DNA from: a virus
Virus record (IMG/VR): IMGVR_UViG_3300044638_002440
Location: 1 to 35,756 of that record
Reading direction: 5' to 3' (one strand)
DNA length: 35,756 nucleotides
The notes beneath the pieces were generated by a model, which worked only from the letters and a program-made list of their open reading frames with translations, was not told the DNA's origin and ran no database searches. Of this stretch, positions 16,401 to 24,681 are shown in pieces; position 1 is the first letter of the stretch; every line of letters starts with the position of its first letter. The position numbers and the translations under genes are program-made.

Positions 16401-19294
16401 GTGGTGAGCAAGAATCGAGTTGCATTGCCGGTTACGTCATAGATCGCCAGCCCGCCGCTCGCACCGGAAAAAAGCGCGTACTTTCGTCCAGACCCACTGG
16501 TCGCGTGAAGGTATAGCGAAGCGGCGTTGCTGTTTGCGATGTAGACAGTGCGCTCAGTTCCAGATATAGAATTGAAGCCACTGCTAATGCCAACGCCAAC
16601 ATCGCCAGTGCTTCTCTTGACGAAAAAAGACGGATCACCGTTTAGCAGCGGCTCAACAACAAACCCGTCGATCAAGCCGTACTGCCGCATGCCGTAATAC
16701 ATGAGATCCGCACCAGCAGAGTCCTGAGCGCGAATGCCCCAGAACTTATCTGATCCTGTTGGGGCGCGAAGCGCGATGAGGGCGATATCAGTGCTGTCGA
16801 ACTCAACAATCCCGCGACCGCCAGTATGAGCACCGCTGACATGGAATCTTGTGGATGGCGAAACTCCAACACCAAGGTCTCCACTCAGAGTCCCGCCGCT
16901 TAACGGGAGGGCGTAGGAGCTATAGTTGCTGCTATCGAGCTGCGTGCGCCACGCAGACCACACGCTGTTGTACGCACGCGTGTAAGTAGTGCCGTCCGAA
17001 AAGTGCGTTGCTAGCTGCCCTACAACATTACTTTCGTTACCGTAGGTCAGTACCGCGTAATAGGTATTCGTCGGATTGTTGGCGTTTGGGTCAAAGCGAT
17101 ATGCGCTGCTAACAAAGTTTGTATTCGGGTCGCTTTGAACCGCTGCCCCGCGCAGCATAAATCCGTTGTAAGAGCTTGTGATGTAACCGCTGGGGTTACT
17201 GCTGTTATACGGCGTGTAACCAAGCGCCGTTGTGACCATTCCGGACGTAATGCCGGTGATGTATCCACTAGGATTGGTTGCGTTGTATGGCGTGTAGCCC
17301 AGAGCGGATGTGACCTGTGCGCCAGTTATGCCGGTCAGGTAGCCGCTGTCGTTCGTGAACGCGCTGACATTGGTCGGCTGCGTGTAGCTGAAGATGCCGG
17401 TTGCAGTGCTGTAGCTCAGTGAGCCTGACGCGCCAACAGCAGCTCGCGCACGGGCGTTCGTGAAGTACAGGTTAGTGCTGCCTTCAGGAACTGCATCTGT
17501 GCTGCCGGGGGACGAGGTGATCTCAACGTAGGCCGATCCAGACCAGCGATAGGTCTTGACCGTATCGATAGCAATGTAGATCTTGCCGGTCTCACCAGTG
17601 GCCGGAAAGGCCGCAAGGTTGGCGTATTCCAGCACGTCGTCCACGTAGGACGGAAGCTGGTTTGACGGAACCTTTCCAGAGCCGTCGAGTGAGGCATACC
17701 CATTCGCAACAGCCTTGTTGGCGACGTTCTCAGGCGTGAAGCCCAATGCCGTCGCGATATCTGAGCTGTTGGCCGAAGCGCCCGTCGTCACGCGGCCCTT
17801 AGTGTCAACAGTCACCTTGGTGAATGTTCCGGCTGTTACGCCGCTGTTAGCGAGCGTCAGGGTCGTCGAGGAGCCGGTGTTGCCAGTTCCAGTGACATCC
17901 CCAGTGAAGGTCAGCGAGCCTGACGGGACATCTCCCCAAGACGGATTGATTCCGTCAGTGGTGAGGTACTTGCCGTTGTTGCTTGTCTGCGACGGCAGGA
18001 AACTGTTTTTGACGGCAGAGGACGGCGTGCGGACTTCAGATACGTGTAGGTATTGTGCGTGGTCGTCATCGCCAAGGCCGGACAGGTTGCCGTGATCCTG
18101 AACCAAAGCAGCCGCAACGCCGGCAGACTGCAGGCTACGAAGGTCGTAAACCGAAATCGTGCTGGCCTTGATGCTGTTCGTGAAGCCAGTCTTGTACTGG
18201 TAGATGACTTTGTAGAGCGGACGGAACTCGACAGAGGGGAACCCATTGAGGCTCAAGCCCTCGAAGGTCATCGCCTCTGCACCGGAAAGCTGGTTCGTCG
18301 GAGCCTGACTGATGATCGCAATGACGGGGTAAGTCAGGTTGTTCGTGGCAAGAATCCACGAAACGAAGTATTCGTTGTTCGCAACAGGAGCGGTAGACCA
18401 AGTGCCGCCGCTATACAGGTTGTACTGCGGGACTCCTGAGACAACCTTAAAAGGGAAGTTGGTCGGCGAGTCTAAGACCCAAGAAGAGCCACTAAGATAG
18501 AGAACAGGAATGAGAGCAGGGCCAGACAGATCCTGCTGCCACGTACCTGCGACAGGCGTATTAGTCGAGACGATATCGACCTGCATGTCTTCGTCGAAGA
18601 ACGTGCCGCCGCCGATGTCGATTTGCGCATCCGCATCAGTCGCGCCAGTGCCAGTCGTCGTGTACCCGCTCGCGCCAAACCCGTTGGCAATTGCAGCACC
18701 GCGAGTACGGTGAAGGTACTCATGAGTCTGCCAATCAAGCGTGATGCCGTGCCGCTCGTCGCCGAAGTAAACCGCCTGCTGAGTGGTCGCATTCCAGTAG
18801 ATATACGCTGTAGGCGCATGCTCTTCCCAAGTGAAGTAGGTCATCTGCGTCGAGAGAACGCCAGACGCATTGAAGTAAATGAAATGCAGGCCGGTGGTGT
18901 TCGGGATGACAACGGTTTGAGCGGACGTATAGGTATGCTTTACGCCCTTGCACCAAACGACAAACGACGCGCTGACAGGGGAGATCGTGAACGTACGAGT
19001 CCCCGAGTTGAAGCCGATCGACGACTCGCTCTTATCGGCATGACCGATAGGTTCCCCGCTGGGATCTGTTGCGGGTGCCCATGCAGTACCGTTCCAGACC
19101 AGCTTCTCGCCGACATTAGCTGCGGCGGACGAGAAGCTCTGGCCCTGAACCTTGGTAACGATGGGCGCAGTTGGGGTGCCAGAAAGATCTCCACCGATCT
19201 CAACCTTGTCCGCATTGAGATTGGTGAAGTTGGCGTCCAGCTCATTGTTGGTGAGTGGACTTCCCTTTCCTGCGCGAGTCGTAAGATTCGACAT
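13403..19294 (-). CDS. Long tail fibre with C-terminal S74 intramolecular chaperone (1963 aa)
   Basis: 1963 aa. The N-terminus starts MSNLTTRAGKGSPLTNNELDANF, a phage-fibre N-terminal pattern, and probably anchors the fibre to the virion. The shaft is built of repeats: four copies of NYSSYALPLSGGT(L/M)(S/T)G (three of them with a T before G), related VLHAGNY segments, and three copies of YD-(N)NTxYYxxPASTS-like units near residues 1480-1740. The C-terminus is a Peptidase_S74 / endosialidase-type chaperone: SDGRKKTN at about 1858, then REIGVIAQEVNEVLPEVV, and a final coiled coil. In this family the Ser of the S-D-x-R-K motif drives self-cleavage just before itself after trimer folding. The mature fibre would then be about 1857 residues. 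The chaperone is inferred to be released. Confidence 0.92.
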   Translation of the reverse strand: MSNLTTRAGKGSPLTNNELDANFTNLNADKVEIGGDLSGTPTAPIVTKVQGQSFSSAAANVGEKLVWNGTAWAPATDPSGEPIGHADKSESSIGFNSGTRTFTISPVSASFVVWCKGVKHTYTSAQTVVIPNTTGLHFIYFNASGVLSTQMTYFTWEEHAPTAYIYWNATTQQAVYFGDERHGITLDWQTHEYLHRTRGAAIANGFGASGYTTTGTGATDADAQIDIGGGTFFDEDMQVDIVSTNTPVAGTWQQDLSGPALIPVLYLSGSSWVLDSPTNFPFKVVSGVPQYNLYSGGTWSTAPVANNEYFVSWILATNNLTYPVIAIISQAPTNQLSGAEAMTFEGLSLNGFPSVEFRPLYKVIYQYKTGFTNSIKASTISVYDLRSLQSAGVAAALVQDHGNLSGLGDDDHAQYLHVSEVRTPSSAVKNSFLPSQTSNNGKYLTTDGINPSWGDVPSGSLTFTGDVTGTGNTGSSTTLTLANSGVTAGTFTKVTVDTKGRVTTGASANSSDIATALGFTPENVANKAVANGYASLDGSGKVPSNQLPSYVDDVLEYANLAAFPATGETGKIYIAIDTVKTYRWSGSAYVEITSSPGSTDAVPEGSTNLYFTNARARAAVGASGSLSYSTATGIFSYTQPTNVSAFTNDSGYLTGITGAQVTSALGYTPYNATNPSGYITGITSGMVTTALGYTPYNSSNPSGYITSSYNGFMLRGAAVQSDPNTNFVSSAYRFDPNANNPTNTYYAVLTYGNESNVVGQLATHFSDGTTYTRAYNSVWSAWRTQLDSSNYSSYALPLSGGTLSGDLGVGVSPSTRFHVSGAHTGGRGIVEFDSTDIALIALRAPTGSDKFWGIRAQDSAGADLMYYGMRQYGLIDGFVVEPLLNGDPSFFVKRSTGDVGVGISSGFNSISGTERTVYIANSNAASLYLHATSGSGRKYALFSGASGGLAIYDVTGNATRFLLTTSAADFSVALQQSGNQVLHAGNYGSGYFKTINGSSIIGTGDLTVSGTDNTKLPLTGGTLTGGLNVGSAIGSRGTAISVSGSSNSSAIALKSSDYATVFSILPHSTSWTYLGTGVYYQNGSWVHASADSNNALLGLNGSAGASWYASNNSTASWNVATNAPLWNSAGTWVGAINAAAGAQVNSSVILTSANYSSYALPLSGGTLTGNLTASGNGTGLYFTGGNNRIYFSGYRAMEGSTNGAQLQIGENYSGTYLQSANNYATTSNHLILHAGNYSSYALPLSGGTLTGAIYVGTTSSGSAARALRVGPSGGSPASFGSYSGSWRSTIEIWDNAATRMLHLTPPDGTNYNYSSIKSTDAGLRIDVGGSGGTNAIDISTSGVANFPQGLQQGGNQVLHAGNYSSYALPLSGGTMSGVIGRSTSVAGFFQGTYNNVGDNSARSNPIYTIGSSYNPADTTLSNMYGVGYAHPNASFISGPGFTGSWGMYVAADGNARVWLEASNGRVESVGDMRSPIFYDRNNTGYYSDPASTSRLNVINCGDVYNDLGGWFRNYGATGIYNQSYGNHFYSDSANYWNISMGGQSAGGLRFRDTHAGTIRGYVYADTSNNIGFLGSSGGWLARVVANDYFLIDGSSIRAPLYYDSNNTSYYFRPASTDTGYLRGRLTFGDYGAGIVGSYSSYRYQLVYAMGAAYQGALDGTSVSGGYGLWYSHPNAGGVASNLSTHGLMNIVNGSFHASLDASMRAVTDMRSPIYYDIGNTGYYVDAASTSYLYSLILSGAGYFRPQNWIQLDGIYGLYWPNHYGLHVRANDQSTYTQLCIQGSKNSYGGILDLYSSVNGMMYDSGGNGGVYREANGRWYFYHHVGNNCMGIGTSSTSSSYYMYVGGSIYSTGDVVAYSDGRKKTNIVTVDSALDKVAKLRGVYYNRIPESDPKIDPDRREIGVIAQEVNEVLPEVVTYAKDVDEYGVKYGNFAGLFIEAFKELQAEVKSLHAEVLELRGRLGE

Positions 19295-19306
19295 GCCTTG
19301 CCCCTA

Positions 19307-19750
19307 TTAGGAGATCGTTACAGTCCAAGTCACCGCCATGCTGTCGGCTGCGCCTTTGTTCACAACCGCAAACGTAGTGCGGCAAAGCATAGTCCCAGCA
19401 GCGCCAGCATTGAACACGCCGGCCTCAGTGATGGGGCCAGTGCCAGTGCCTGCACCGAAGGTCGCGAAGTACGTCACAACAGAGCCGCTCGCCGTGCCGC
19501 TCGTAAGCGCAACGCGGCCAAGTTCGTTGCCAAGCGTCGTGTTGCCAACGACAGGGCTGGTTGAGCCTTCGCCGATCGCCATGTGGCTCATAACGGCAGA
19601 GGCGGTTCCAACCATGCGCGAAGCGATGAAGTCCTTGCCGACAGTGACGACGAGGTTGTTGAACTCCAGCTCTTCCTTCAAACCGCCGTTCTCGTCGAAC
19701 AGCCGGATCTGAAGCTTGCCGGTGGCCTTGATGTCTTCTACAAGTTTCAT
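19307..19750 (-). CDS. Small tail-associated protein (147 aa)
   Basis: 147 aa, a beta-rich protein of a type common just before fibre genes. The pattern is MKLVEDIKATGKLQIRLFDENG---EELEFNNLVVTVGKDFIASRM, then MSHMAIGEG, then a Ser/Thr/Gly-rich strand region ending TFAVVNKGAADSMAVTWTVTIS. I recall similar short proteins in many podo- and siphovirus tail modules, but they have no biochemical annotation. It lies 12 nt before the 1963-aa fibre start, so it may be the adaptor for the fibre or a short fibre itself. Confidence 0.75.
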   Translation of the reverse strand: MKLVEDIKATGKLQIRLFDENGGLKEELEFNNLVVTVGKDFIASRMVGTASAVMSHMAIGEGSTSPVVGNTTLGNELGRVALTSGTASGSVVTYFATFGAGTGTGPITEAGVFNAGAAGTMLCRTTFAVVNKGAADSMAVTWTVTIS

Positions 19751-19766
19751 TTACTGAACCTCAGTT

Positions 19767-20735
19767 TTAGAAAGTGCGTGAAACGCCGACATAGTCTTCG
19801 GCGAAATAGGAGATGTCCGCATAGTCGGTCATCCGCAAAGCGCCGGAGTCTGATGTTGATTTAGAGTCGCTAAGACCCTTAAAGAACGATAGGTTCTGGG
19901 AGTCGATAGCGTACTCAGTTTCCGAAAAGCTTCTGTTGAAGTTTACGGCATAAGACAGCGAGTCTGAGACATCAAACGAATCAGAAAGAGATTTTCCGAT
20001 TGTCTGCTGCAGCTCGTCTTCAATGCTGAACCTGTCATCTGCAAGCGCAACATCTGCAAGCAGCTTGCTGAAGAAGCTAGACGTTGTATCTGATGTAGAT
20101 ACAGAATCATCCTTTGCAGCAAAGAATGTGAATACGCTGCTGTCTAGCGTAGAGAAGTCATCGCTCAGCGGCTTCGATAGGTTGTAGCGACTTGTGTCAT
20201 TAGCCGAAAAGAAGTCAGCCTTCGCAAGCGACATGCTTTTCTGAACCGCATCAGCTGCGGCCTGAAGATCAGACAGCCCCTTGCCGAAGTCCTTCGACTG
20301 TATCTGATCGGATACAGCCTGAGAGTCAGTCGATCTCTTGCCGAAGCTGAACCTAGAGGAATCGACGGTCGAGAAGCTGTCGGCGTTGCCCTTAAAGAAG
20401 ACAAACGTCCGCCTGTCAGACGTCGTTACGATGTCTGCAGGAACCTTCTCGAAGGTAATGAATACGCTATCGACCGTGATCTGAATGTCGTTGACCCAGC
20501 GGTCAGGCGGGGTCGGATCTGCGTAGACATTCGCGGCCTGAAGGTTGATGTACCTCAGCTCGCCAACAAGGTTGACGTAGCTCAGCTGTCCCTTCAGCTC
20601 TACATATTCAGGGTCTAGCCCAAGTGCTACCCAGTCACTCTGGGCGCGGACGTTCTTGTACGAAACATCCGCCGCAGCTTCGGCTATCTGGATGCTAGGG
20701 CTTGGACTCGCAACCTCGAAGATTGCGCGAATCAT
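19767..20735 (-). CDS. Ser/Asp repeat tail protein (322 aa)
   Basis: 322 aa. From about residue 80 to the end it consists of imperfect ~20-residue repeats of the form (S/A)DS-S(T/V)-DSS-F-F-K-(L/S)-D. Examples are FGKRSTDSQAVSDQI, LSKPLSDDFSTLDSS and FFKGLSDSKSTSDSG. The first 80 residues include ASPSPSIQIAEAAADVSY and a YVNLVGELRYINLQAANVYAD segment. Such repeats are known in phage tail proteins and probably make an extended, acidic, regularly folded rod. It overlaps the start of its upstream neighbour by 1 nt. A structural role is likely; nothing catalytic is seen. Confidence 0.75.
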   Translation of the reverse strand: MIRAIFEVASPSPSIQIAEAAADVSYKNVRAQSDWVALGLDPEYVELKGQLSYVNLVGELRYINLQAANVYADPTPPDRWVNDIQITVDSVFITFEKVPADIVTTSDRRTFVFFKGNADSFSTVDSSRFSFGKRSTDSQAVSDQIQSKDFGKGLSDLQAAADAVQKSMSLAKADFFSANDTSRYNLSKPLSDDFSTLDSSVFTFFAAKDDSVSTSDTTSSFFSKLLADVALADDRFSIEDELQQTIGKSLSDSFDVSDSLSYAVNFNRSFSETEYAIDSQNLSFFKGLSDSKSTSDSGALRMTDYADISYFAEDYVGVSRTF

Positions 20736-21106
20736 TAGAAGTCAGCTCTGACCTTCAGCTTCAGAAGGTCGTACACGGTCTGGATGGTGCCGTTGAGGTA
20801 AGTGACCTCGACCTCTGCTTCGTAAGTGCCTGCGGTATCGAGCGCACCGGATGACCACTGAAATGCCACACGCCCGTTGGCTGCGTCAGTGACTGACCCA
20901 GTGATCGTCGCCTTGATCGCGCTGGAGCCAACAGCGCGGATCTTCAGCCGCACAGTCGCATCAGCCAGATTGATCGGTGCCCACGTAGCCGGGTTTGTCG
21001 AGTCCAGCGTCTGGCCGACGGCGGCCTCGTTGCTGTCCTTCAGGTTCATGTACAGGATCGGGAGAGTGTCTCCCTCAACCAGCGGGATAGTAGTGCTGTA
21101 GGCCAT
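20735..21106 (-). CDS. BppU N-terminal-like (baseplate upper protein-like) Ig-fold protein (123 aa)
   Basis: 123 aa, all beta. The pattern fits the N-terminal domain of phage baseplate upper protein (BppU_N): GDTLPILYMNLKDSN, then LADATVRLKIRAVGSSAIKATI, then NGRVAFQWSSGALDTAGTYEAEVEVTYLNGTIQTV and a final K-KV strand. In siphoviruses this fold joins receptor-binding proteins to the tail. Here it lies between an adaptor gene and the repeat protein, so it may be a fibre attachment protein. It overlaps both neighbours by 1 nt. Confidence 0.8.
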   Translation of the reverse strand: MAYSTTIPLVEGDTLPILYMNLKDSNEAAVGQTLDSTNPATWAPINLADATVRLKIRAVGSSAIKATITGSVTDAANGRVAFQWSSGALDTAGTYEAEVEVTYLNGTIQTVYDLLKLKVRADF

Positions 21107-21756
21107 TAGAGTCTCCGCATCTGGACGGACAAGTCAGACCGCACATGCCCTCGAACGGCTCGCTGACGGGCGGTATTCACGCCGCGACCGAATTGATCCA
21201 TCGCCGCAACAGCAAGCTGCGGGTTCGTGTACGTCTTTCCCGGTGACATAAACAGCCGCGCTTTGGCACCGTGAGCGATCGTTTCCGCGTAGTCCTCGAA
21301 CAGGACGTCATCAACGGTGTTCGCGGTTCTGGTCGGCTTGTAGGCAACGCGCATCGTCAGGGCGTTCGCGACCGTGTCTTTCGGGATGGGGAACAGCGAG
21401 AAGGTGCGCTCGTCCTTCTGCAGGATGTACTGCGGCTCAGCGCCGTCCGTGCTTGCGCCGACGAAGGTGCGGTTGTACAGCTCAGCCCTGTCAATCTCAT
21501 CAGGGGCGACGGGCTGAAGCTCCTTGGTCTTGTACCAAGCCTTCATGATCTTGACTACGAGGCTGCCGGTGGGCGGCTCGAAGTCGTAATCCACAACACC
21601 CGCAACAACTGTAAGCGGGTCGTGGTCGCGCTGCAGGATCAGGGACTTCTCGCAAAACTCGATAAGCGATGCCTTCAAAGCGAGATCAACGGAGATCTCA
21701 GGGCAGCCGGGGACGTCCGGCAGGACGTACGGGTAGAAGCTGGTGAGAGTTGCCAT
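21106..21756 (-). CDS. Head-tail adaptor / tail tubular A-like protein (216 aa)
   Basis: 216 aa. It starts with a helical segment (FYPYVLPDVPGCPEISVDLALKASLIEFCEKS). A beta core follows (VDYDFEPPTGSLVVKIMKAWYK) and then a Phe/Pro turn (RTFSLFPIPKD). The order is helix bundle then beta sandwich, and it is paired with the larger 233-aa gene of the same style. This is typical of adaptor or gatekeeper proteins below the portal of short-tailed phages. It begins 3 nt after the 233-aa gene. The family assignment is by pattern and order (portal, scaffold, capsid, adaptors). Confidence 0.7.
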   Translation of the reverse strand: MATLTSFYPYVLPDVPGCPEISVDLALKASLIEFCEKSLILQRDHDPLTVVAGVVDYDFEPPTGSLVVKIMKAWYKTKELQPVAPDEIDRAELYNRTFVGASTDGAEPQYILQKDERTFSLFPIPKDTVANALTMRVAYKPTRTANTVDDVLFEDYAETIAHGAKARLFMSPGKTYTNPQLAVAAMDQFGRGVNTARQRAVRGHVRSDLSVQMRRL

Positions 21757-21759
21757 GAC

Positions 21760-22461
21760 TTAACCTCCAGCCTCCACTGTAGCGACCCGCGGGACTGCGC
21801 CGCCGACGTTGTTCAAGTTGGGTGAGTTCGTGAGCCGCTTCTTGTTGCCAATGCCGACTAGGTTGGCAAATGCCTGATAGTGCATAACCGCACGCTGGGC
21901 ATTGCCGGCGAACTCAGCATCCTTGCTCAGGCAGCGGTAGACGATATAGTCCACCAGCGCACTGATGAAGATGTCTTCCTTCTCAAGGACTGAAGAGGAA
22001 ACGAGGTCGGCAGAGATAAGCTCCGCAGGAGCCTTAGAGTAGACGATGGTCATCTTGTGACCAGAGGCGGCAGGCGGGTAGACGTAGAACGTCTTCGGCT
22101 CGCGCTCGTCGTACATGAAGTTCTTGATTGAGGTTGATACCGGCTCCGTGTGCCAGTCAGGCGAATGCGCATCCAGAATCTCGCGCTCGACGATCCTGAC
22201 TGCGCGGCCAATCACGTTGGCAGAAGTCACGTTGCGGATGGCATCGATCAGCCGTGTTCCGTCTGACGGAATTGTCTGGCGCGTGCCGGCAACAAGGGCG
22301 TGGTTCGTCGTCTCCGCGTAGAGATCTGGACGTGCGGCAGCGAGGTCGCGCCGGCCATCGTTCAGATAATTCAGGAGTTCGGTGTCAGTCCAGCGGACTT
22401 TACCTACGTCCTGAATCAGATCGCGTACACGATCGAAAAGACTATTGGGCGTTAGTGCCAT
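21760..22461 (-). CDS. Head-tail adaptor protein (233 aa; DUF6682-like)
   Basis: 233 aa. It starts LFDRVRDLIQDVGKVRWTDTELLNYLNDGRRDLA, a helix-turn-helix bundle opening that I recall from phage adaptor proteins of the DUF6682 type. A beta part follows (TFYVYPPAASGHKMTIVYSKAPAEL) and then helices (ISALVDYIVYRCLSKDAEFAGN). It overlaps the end of the upstream 64-aa gene by 20 nt. It stands directly after the capsid block, where the connector genes are expected. It should bind the portal ring and close or extend the DNA channel. Confidence 0.8.
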   Translation of the reverse strand: MALTPNSLFDRVRDLIQDVGKVRWTDTELLNYLNDGRRDLAAARPDLYAETTNHALVAGTRQTIPSDGTRLIDAIRNVTSANVIGRAVRIVEREILDAHSPDWHTEPVSTSIKNFMYDEREPKTFYVYPPAASGHKMTIVYSKAPAELISADLVSSSVLEKEDIFISALVDYIVYRCLSKDAEFAGNAQRAVMHYQAFANLVGIGNKKRLTNSPNLNNVGGAVPRVATVEAGG

Positions 22462-22636
22462 TAGATTCTCCAGACTTCTTTGACTTTCTCTTCCTTACAG
22501 GAACTGTCACCGTCTCAGTATGCTCTTGCGAAACAGTCGCAACAGGCTGTTCCTCAAACAACTCGAACTCTGGATCGTTCGCGAGAACCTTCGAGTACGA
22601 GTATACAAACCCTGTCCGCTTGTTTCGTAAAAGCAT
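22442..22636 (-). CDS. Small hypothetical protein after the capsid gene (64 aa)
   Basis: I start this gene at the ATG at 22,636, which has GAGGAGGAAG immediately upstream. The longer frame to 22,681 begins inside the hairpin downstream of the capsid gene. The 64-aa product has an N-terminal MLLRNKRTGFVYSYSKVLAND, a Glu/Val/Thr-rich middle and a very basic tail (RKRKSKKS). Short proteins with an N-terminal (R/K)N--TG--Y-Y pattern are frequent between capsid and adaptor genes. It may be a head-completion or decoration protein, which is only a guess. Confidence 0.68.
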   Translation of the reverse strand: MLLRNKRTGFVYSYSKVLANDPEFELFEEQPVATVSQEHTETVTVPVRKRKSKKSGESNGTNAQ

Positions 22637-22655
22637 GCCTTCCTCCTCAAGAAGA

Positions 22656-22685
22656 GAGGGTGGCCGGGAATCCCCAACCACCCTC
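22656..22685 (-). terminator. Stable hairpin after the major capsid gene (possible weak terminator)
   Basis: On the minus strand an 8-bp perfect stem (GAGGGTGG with CCACCCTC, 14-nt loop that can partly pair itself) begins about 20 nt after the capsid stop. It is followed by the pyrimidine-rich TCTCTTCTT rather than a clean T run. That would give partial termination or protect the 3' end of an abundant capsid transcript. The next gene starts about 20 nt later. Confidence 0.55.
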
Positions 22686-22703
22686 CCTGTTACCTACTAG
22701 GGA

Positions 22704-23678
22704 TTAGCCCTTGTAGAAGAAGCCCTCGACGAGAGCCTCCGGCTTCACGACCTTGTAGCCGTACACGTTCAGGCCACGGACGATGTTGCCGAACGTAGTC
22801 GTGCTACGGAGCGACTCCATCTTCGTGATCTGAGACGCGAACGTGATCGCATCACGGGTACCAGCGAAGCAGCTGAACGCCTTAACGCTGGCGTCCGCAC
22901 CCTCACCAGTGATGCCAGTCTGCGACGGGAGCAGGTTGCTGACATACAGGGTGAAACGATCGATCATGCCAAGGCGGCCATTACGCAGCGGCGACATGGA
23001 ATCGTTCGTGATCGAGGCGTCCTTGAGGTCGGACGTCTTGATCTTCGACGCCATCCACGCCGGGATGACGACCCAACGGCCATCTTCCGGAGCGTTCTGC
23101 TCGTCCAAGCACTGGCCCATCGCGATCAGGTAGTCGATCACGTTGGTCGAGGTGACCTTACGGGCAGCCTTCGAGCCACCGACCGACACGCCGAGGTTGA
23201 TGTCGCCAGAGATCGCACCGGCAGTCGCGCCCTCGTTGGCCGCGACCGAAGCGCCAACCAACGCGCCAAGCACGTCGGTGTCCACGGCAATCTTCATCTG
23301 CTGAGCAGCGTCGTTCGTGAAGATGTCCATGAGCTTGAGATCCGACTGCACGTCATCCACGTCATCAACGACGACGGAGAAGTACTTGCCCTTGTCGATC
23401 AACAACTCAAGAACGTCGTTCGTCGGAACCTGCGCGGCAAGCGTCTGGCCCTTGAGGTAGTTGTTGATAGTGATCGACGGAACCGTGCGGATCTCGACCT
23501 TGTCGCCCTGATCCTTGATCTCACCTTCCCAGTCGTTGTTCGTGATATCAGACAACACGGTCGTCTGATAGAACTTGACCTGAAGCTTGCCAGACCAAAT
23601 CTCAGGGATGAACTTGCCAGTGTAGGCATCAGTGCCCGAACCGGCACCATAGTAGTTACCACTTACTGCGAGAGACAT
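22704..23678 (-). CDS. Major capsid protein (HK97-fold, 324 aa)
   Basis: 324 aa directly after the scaffold gene, with AAAGGAAG before its ATG. Visible pattern: FIPEIWSGKLQVKFYQTTVLSDITNNDWEG (N-arm), then GDKVEIRTVPSITINNY, a helix-rich spine region with KYFSVVVDDVDDVQSDLKLMD (the E-loop/spine pattern of P22-coat-like and related podovirus capsids), then DGRWVVIPAWMASKI, and a C-terminal NIVRGLNVYGYKVVKPEAL. A complete N-terminus, intermediate size and order after portal and scaffold make the assignment firm. Strong codon usage and a hairpin just downstream fit high expression. Confidence 0.92.
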   Translation of the reverse strand: MSLAVSGNYYGAGSGTDAYTGKFIPEIWSGKLQVKFYQTTVLSDITNNDWEGEIKDQGDKVEIRTVPSITINNYLKGQTLAAQVPTNDVLELLIDKGKYFSVVVDDVDDVQSDLKLMDIFTNDAAQQMKIAVDTDVLGALVGASVAANEGATAGAISGDINLGVSVGGSKAARKVTSTNVIDYLIAMGQCLDEQNAPEDGRWVVIPAWMASKIKTSDLKDASITNDSMSPLRNGRLGMIDRFTLYVSNLLPSQTGITGEGADASVKAFSCFAGTRDAITFASQITKMESLRSTTTFGNIVRGLNVYGYKVVKPEALVEGFFYKG

Positions 23679-23715
23679 ATTGAACTTCCTTTAGTTGACT
23701 TCACTGGGCAGGGGC

Positions 23716-24681
23716 TTATCGAAAGCGTCCTTCTGCCTGAGCAGCGAAGATATCTTGCTCAATCCTCCGCGCATCTTCCTGTGTGATCTTTCCACGGCGC
23801 AGTTCGTCGTAAAAACGAGCGACTTCTGCATTCGTGTAAAGCTTCTTTCCTTGCGGGGGTGCGGTCTTGCCAGTTGTCTTAGGCGTGACCTGATCCGCAA
23901 GGTTAGGCTTTTGCGCAGGAGGTTCCTTTTTCTCAAGGCCATCGTTATAGGAGTTGAAGAAGTTGGCGACACGCCAAGCGTCTAACTTTGCATAAGCGTC
24001 GTCGAACAGAGACTGGCGCTGCTGACCGGTGTAGGGATCAAGCTCCCCAAGCCAGTCAAGAAACTCCTTGTCCGTATTCAGCGACTCCCATGTTGGGGAG
24101 AGGCCGACAAGCTCTTCAAAGAACCGCTTTCGCTCCAGCTGGGAGTTTGTCTTGCGAAGCTCCTCGACCGTTGAACGCAGCTCGCTGACATCGTTAGGTA
24201 CAACCTCTTTGGCTGCACGCTTCACGAAGTCGACGAACTTCTCACCGTACTCAGCAACTTCTTCAGGCTTGACGAGAGTGTCAACCTGTTTGGCTGGTTC
24301 CGGCTTTGCTTCTGCAGACTTCTTGAGTTCCGCGATCTCTGCTTTCAGAGAACGGATCTCAGCCGCATAGCGTGGGACTTCAGCTGAGTACTTGTTCGCG
24401 AGAACTTTGTACCGCTGCTCCCAACTTTTATCGTTCGGATCTGCATCAGGGAACTTGGGCTTGGGCTGACTCTCGTCGTTTTCCTTCTTGACTTCGGCTG
24501 GTGCCTCGTCAATGGGAGCGGCTTGATCAGTAACCGGTTCCGTGACTGGAGCTTCTGCAGTTTCCTGCGGAGGCGGATCTTTGTTTTCGGGAGCCGGCGT
24601 GCCGGTGTTCCCATAGACCTTGTTGTACATCTCATCTGCAAGTTGCGCTTGCTTTTCAGCATTCCTATTAACGCGAGCCAT
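23716..24681 (-). CDS. Capsid scaffolding protein (321 aa)
   Basis: 321 aa between portal-side genes and the capsid gene. Residues 20-80 are Pro/Glu-rich and disordered. Long Lys/Glu/Ala helices follow (about 95-130 and 160-195, including RSLKAEIAELKK and LRSTVEELRKTNSQLERK). The C-terminal helical segment (about 275-321, with NAEVARFYDELRRGKITQEDARRIEQ) is basic and typical of the coat-binding end of phage scaffolds. No protease motif is seen, so the scaffold may leave intact as in P22. GGAG lies 6 nt before the ATG. Confidence 0.87.
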   Translation of the reverse strand: MARVNRNAEKQAQLADEMYNKVYGNTGTPAPENKDPPPQETAEAPVTEPVTDQAAPIDEAPAEVKKENDESQPKPKFPDADPNDKSWEQRYKVLANKYSAEVPRYAAEIRSLKAEIAELKKSAEAKPEPAKQVDTLVKPEEVAEYGEKFVDFVKRAAKEVVPNDVSELRSTVEELRKTNSQLERKRFFEELVGLSPTWESLNTDKEFLDWLGELDPYTGQQRQSLFDDAYAKLDAWRVANFFNSYNDGLEKKEPPAQKPNLADQVTPKTTGKTAPPQGKKLYTNAEVARFYDELRRGKITQEDARRIEQDIFAAQAEGRFR

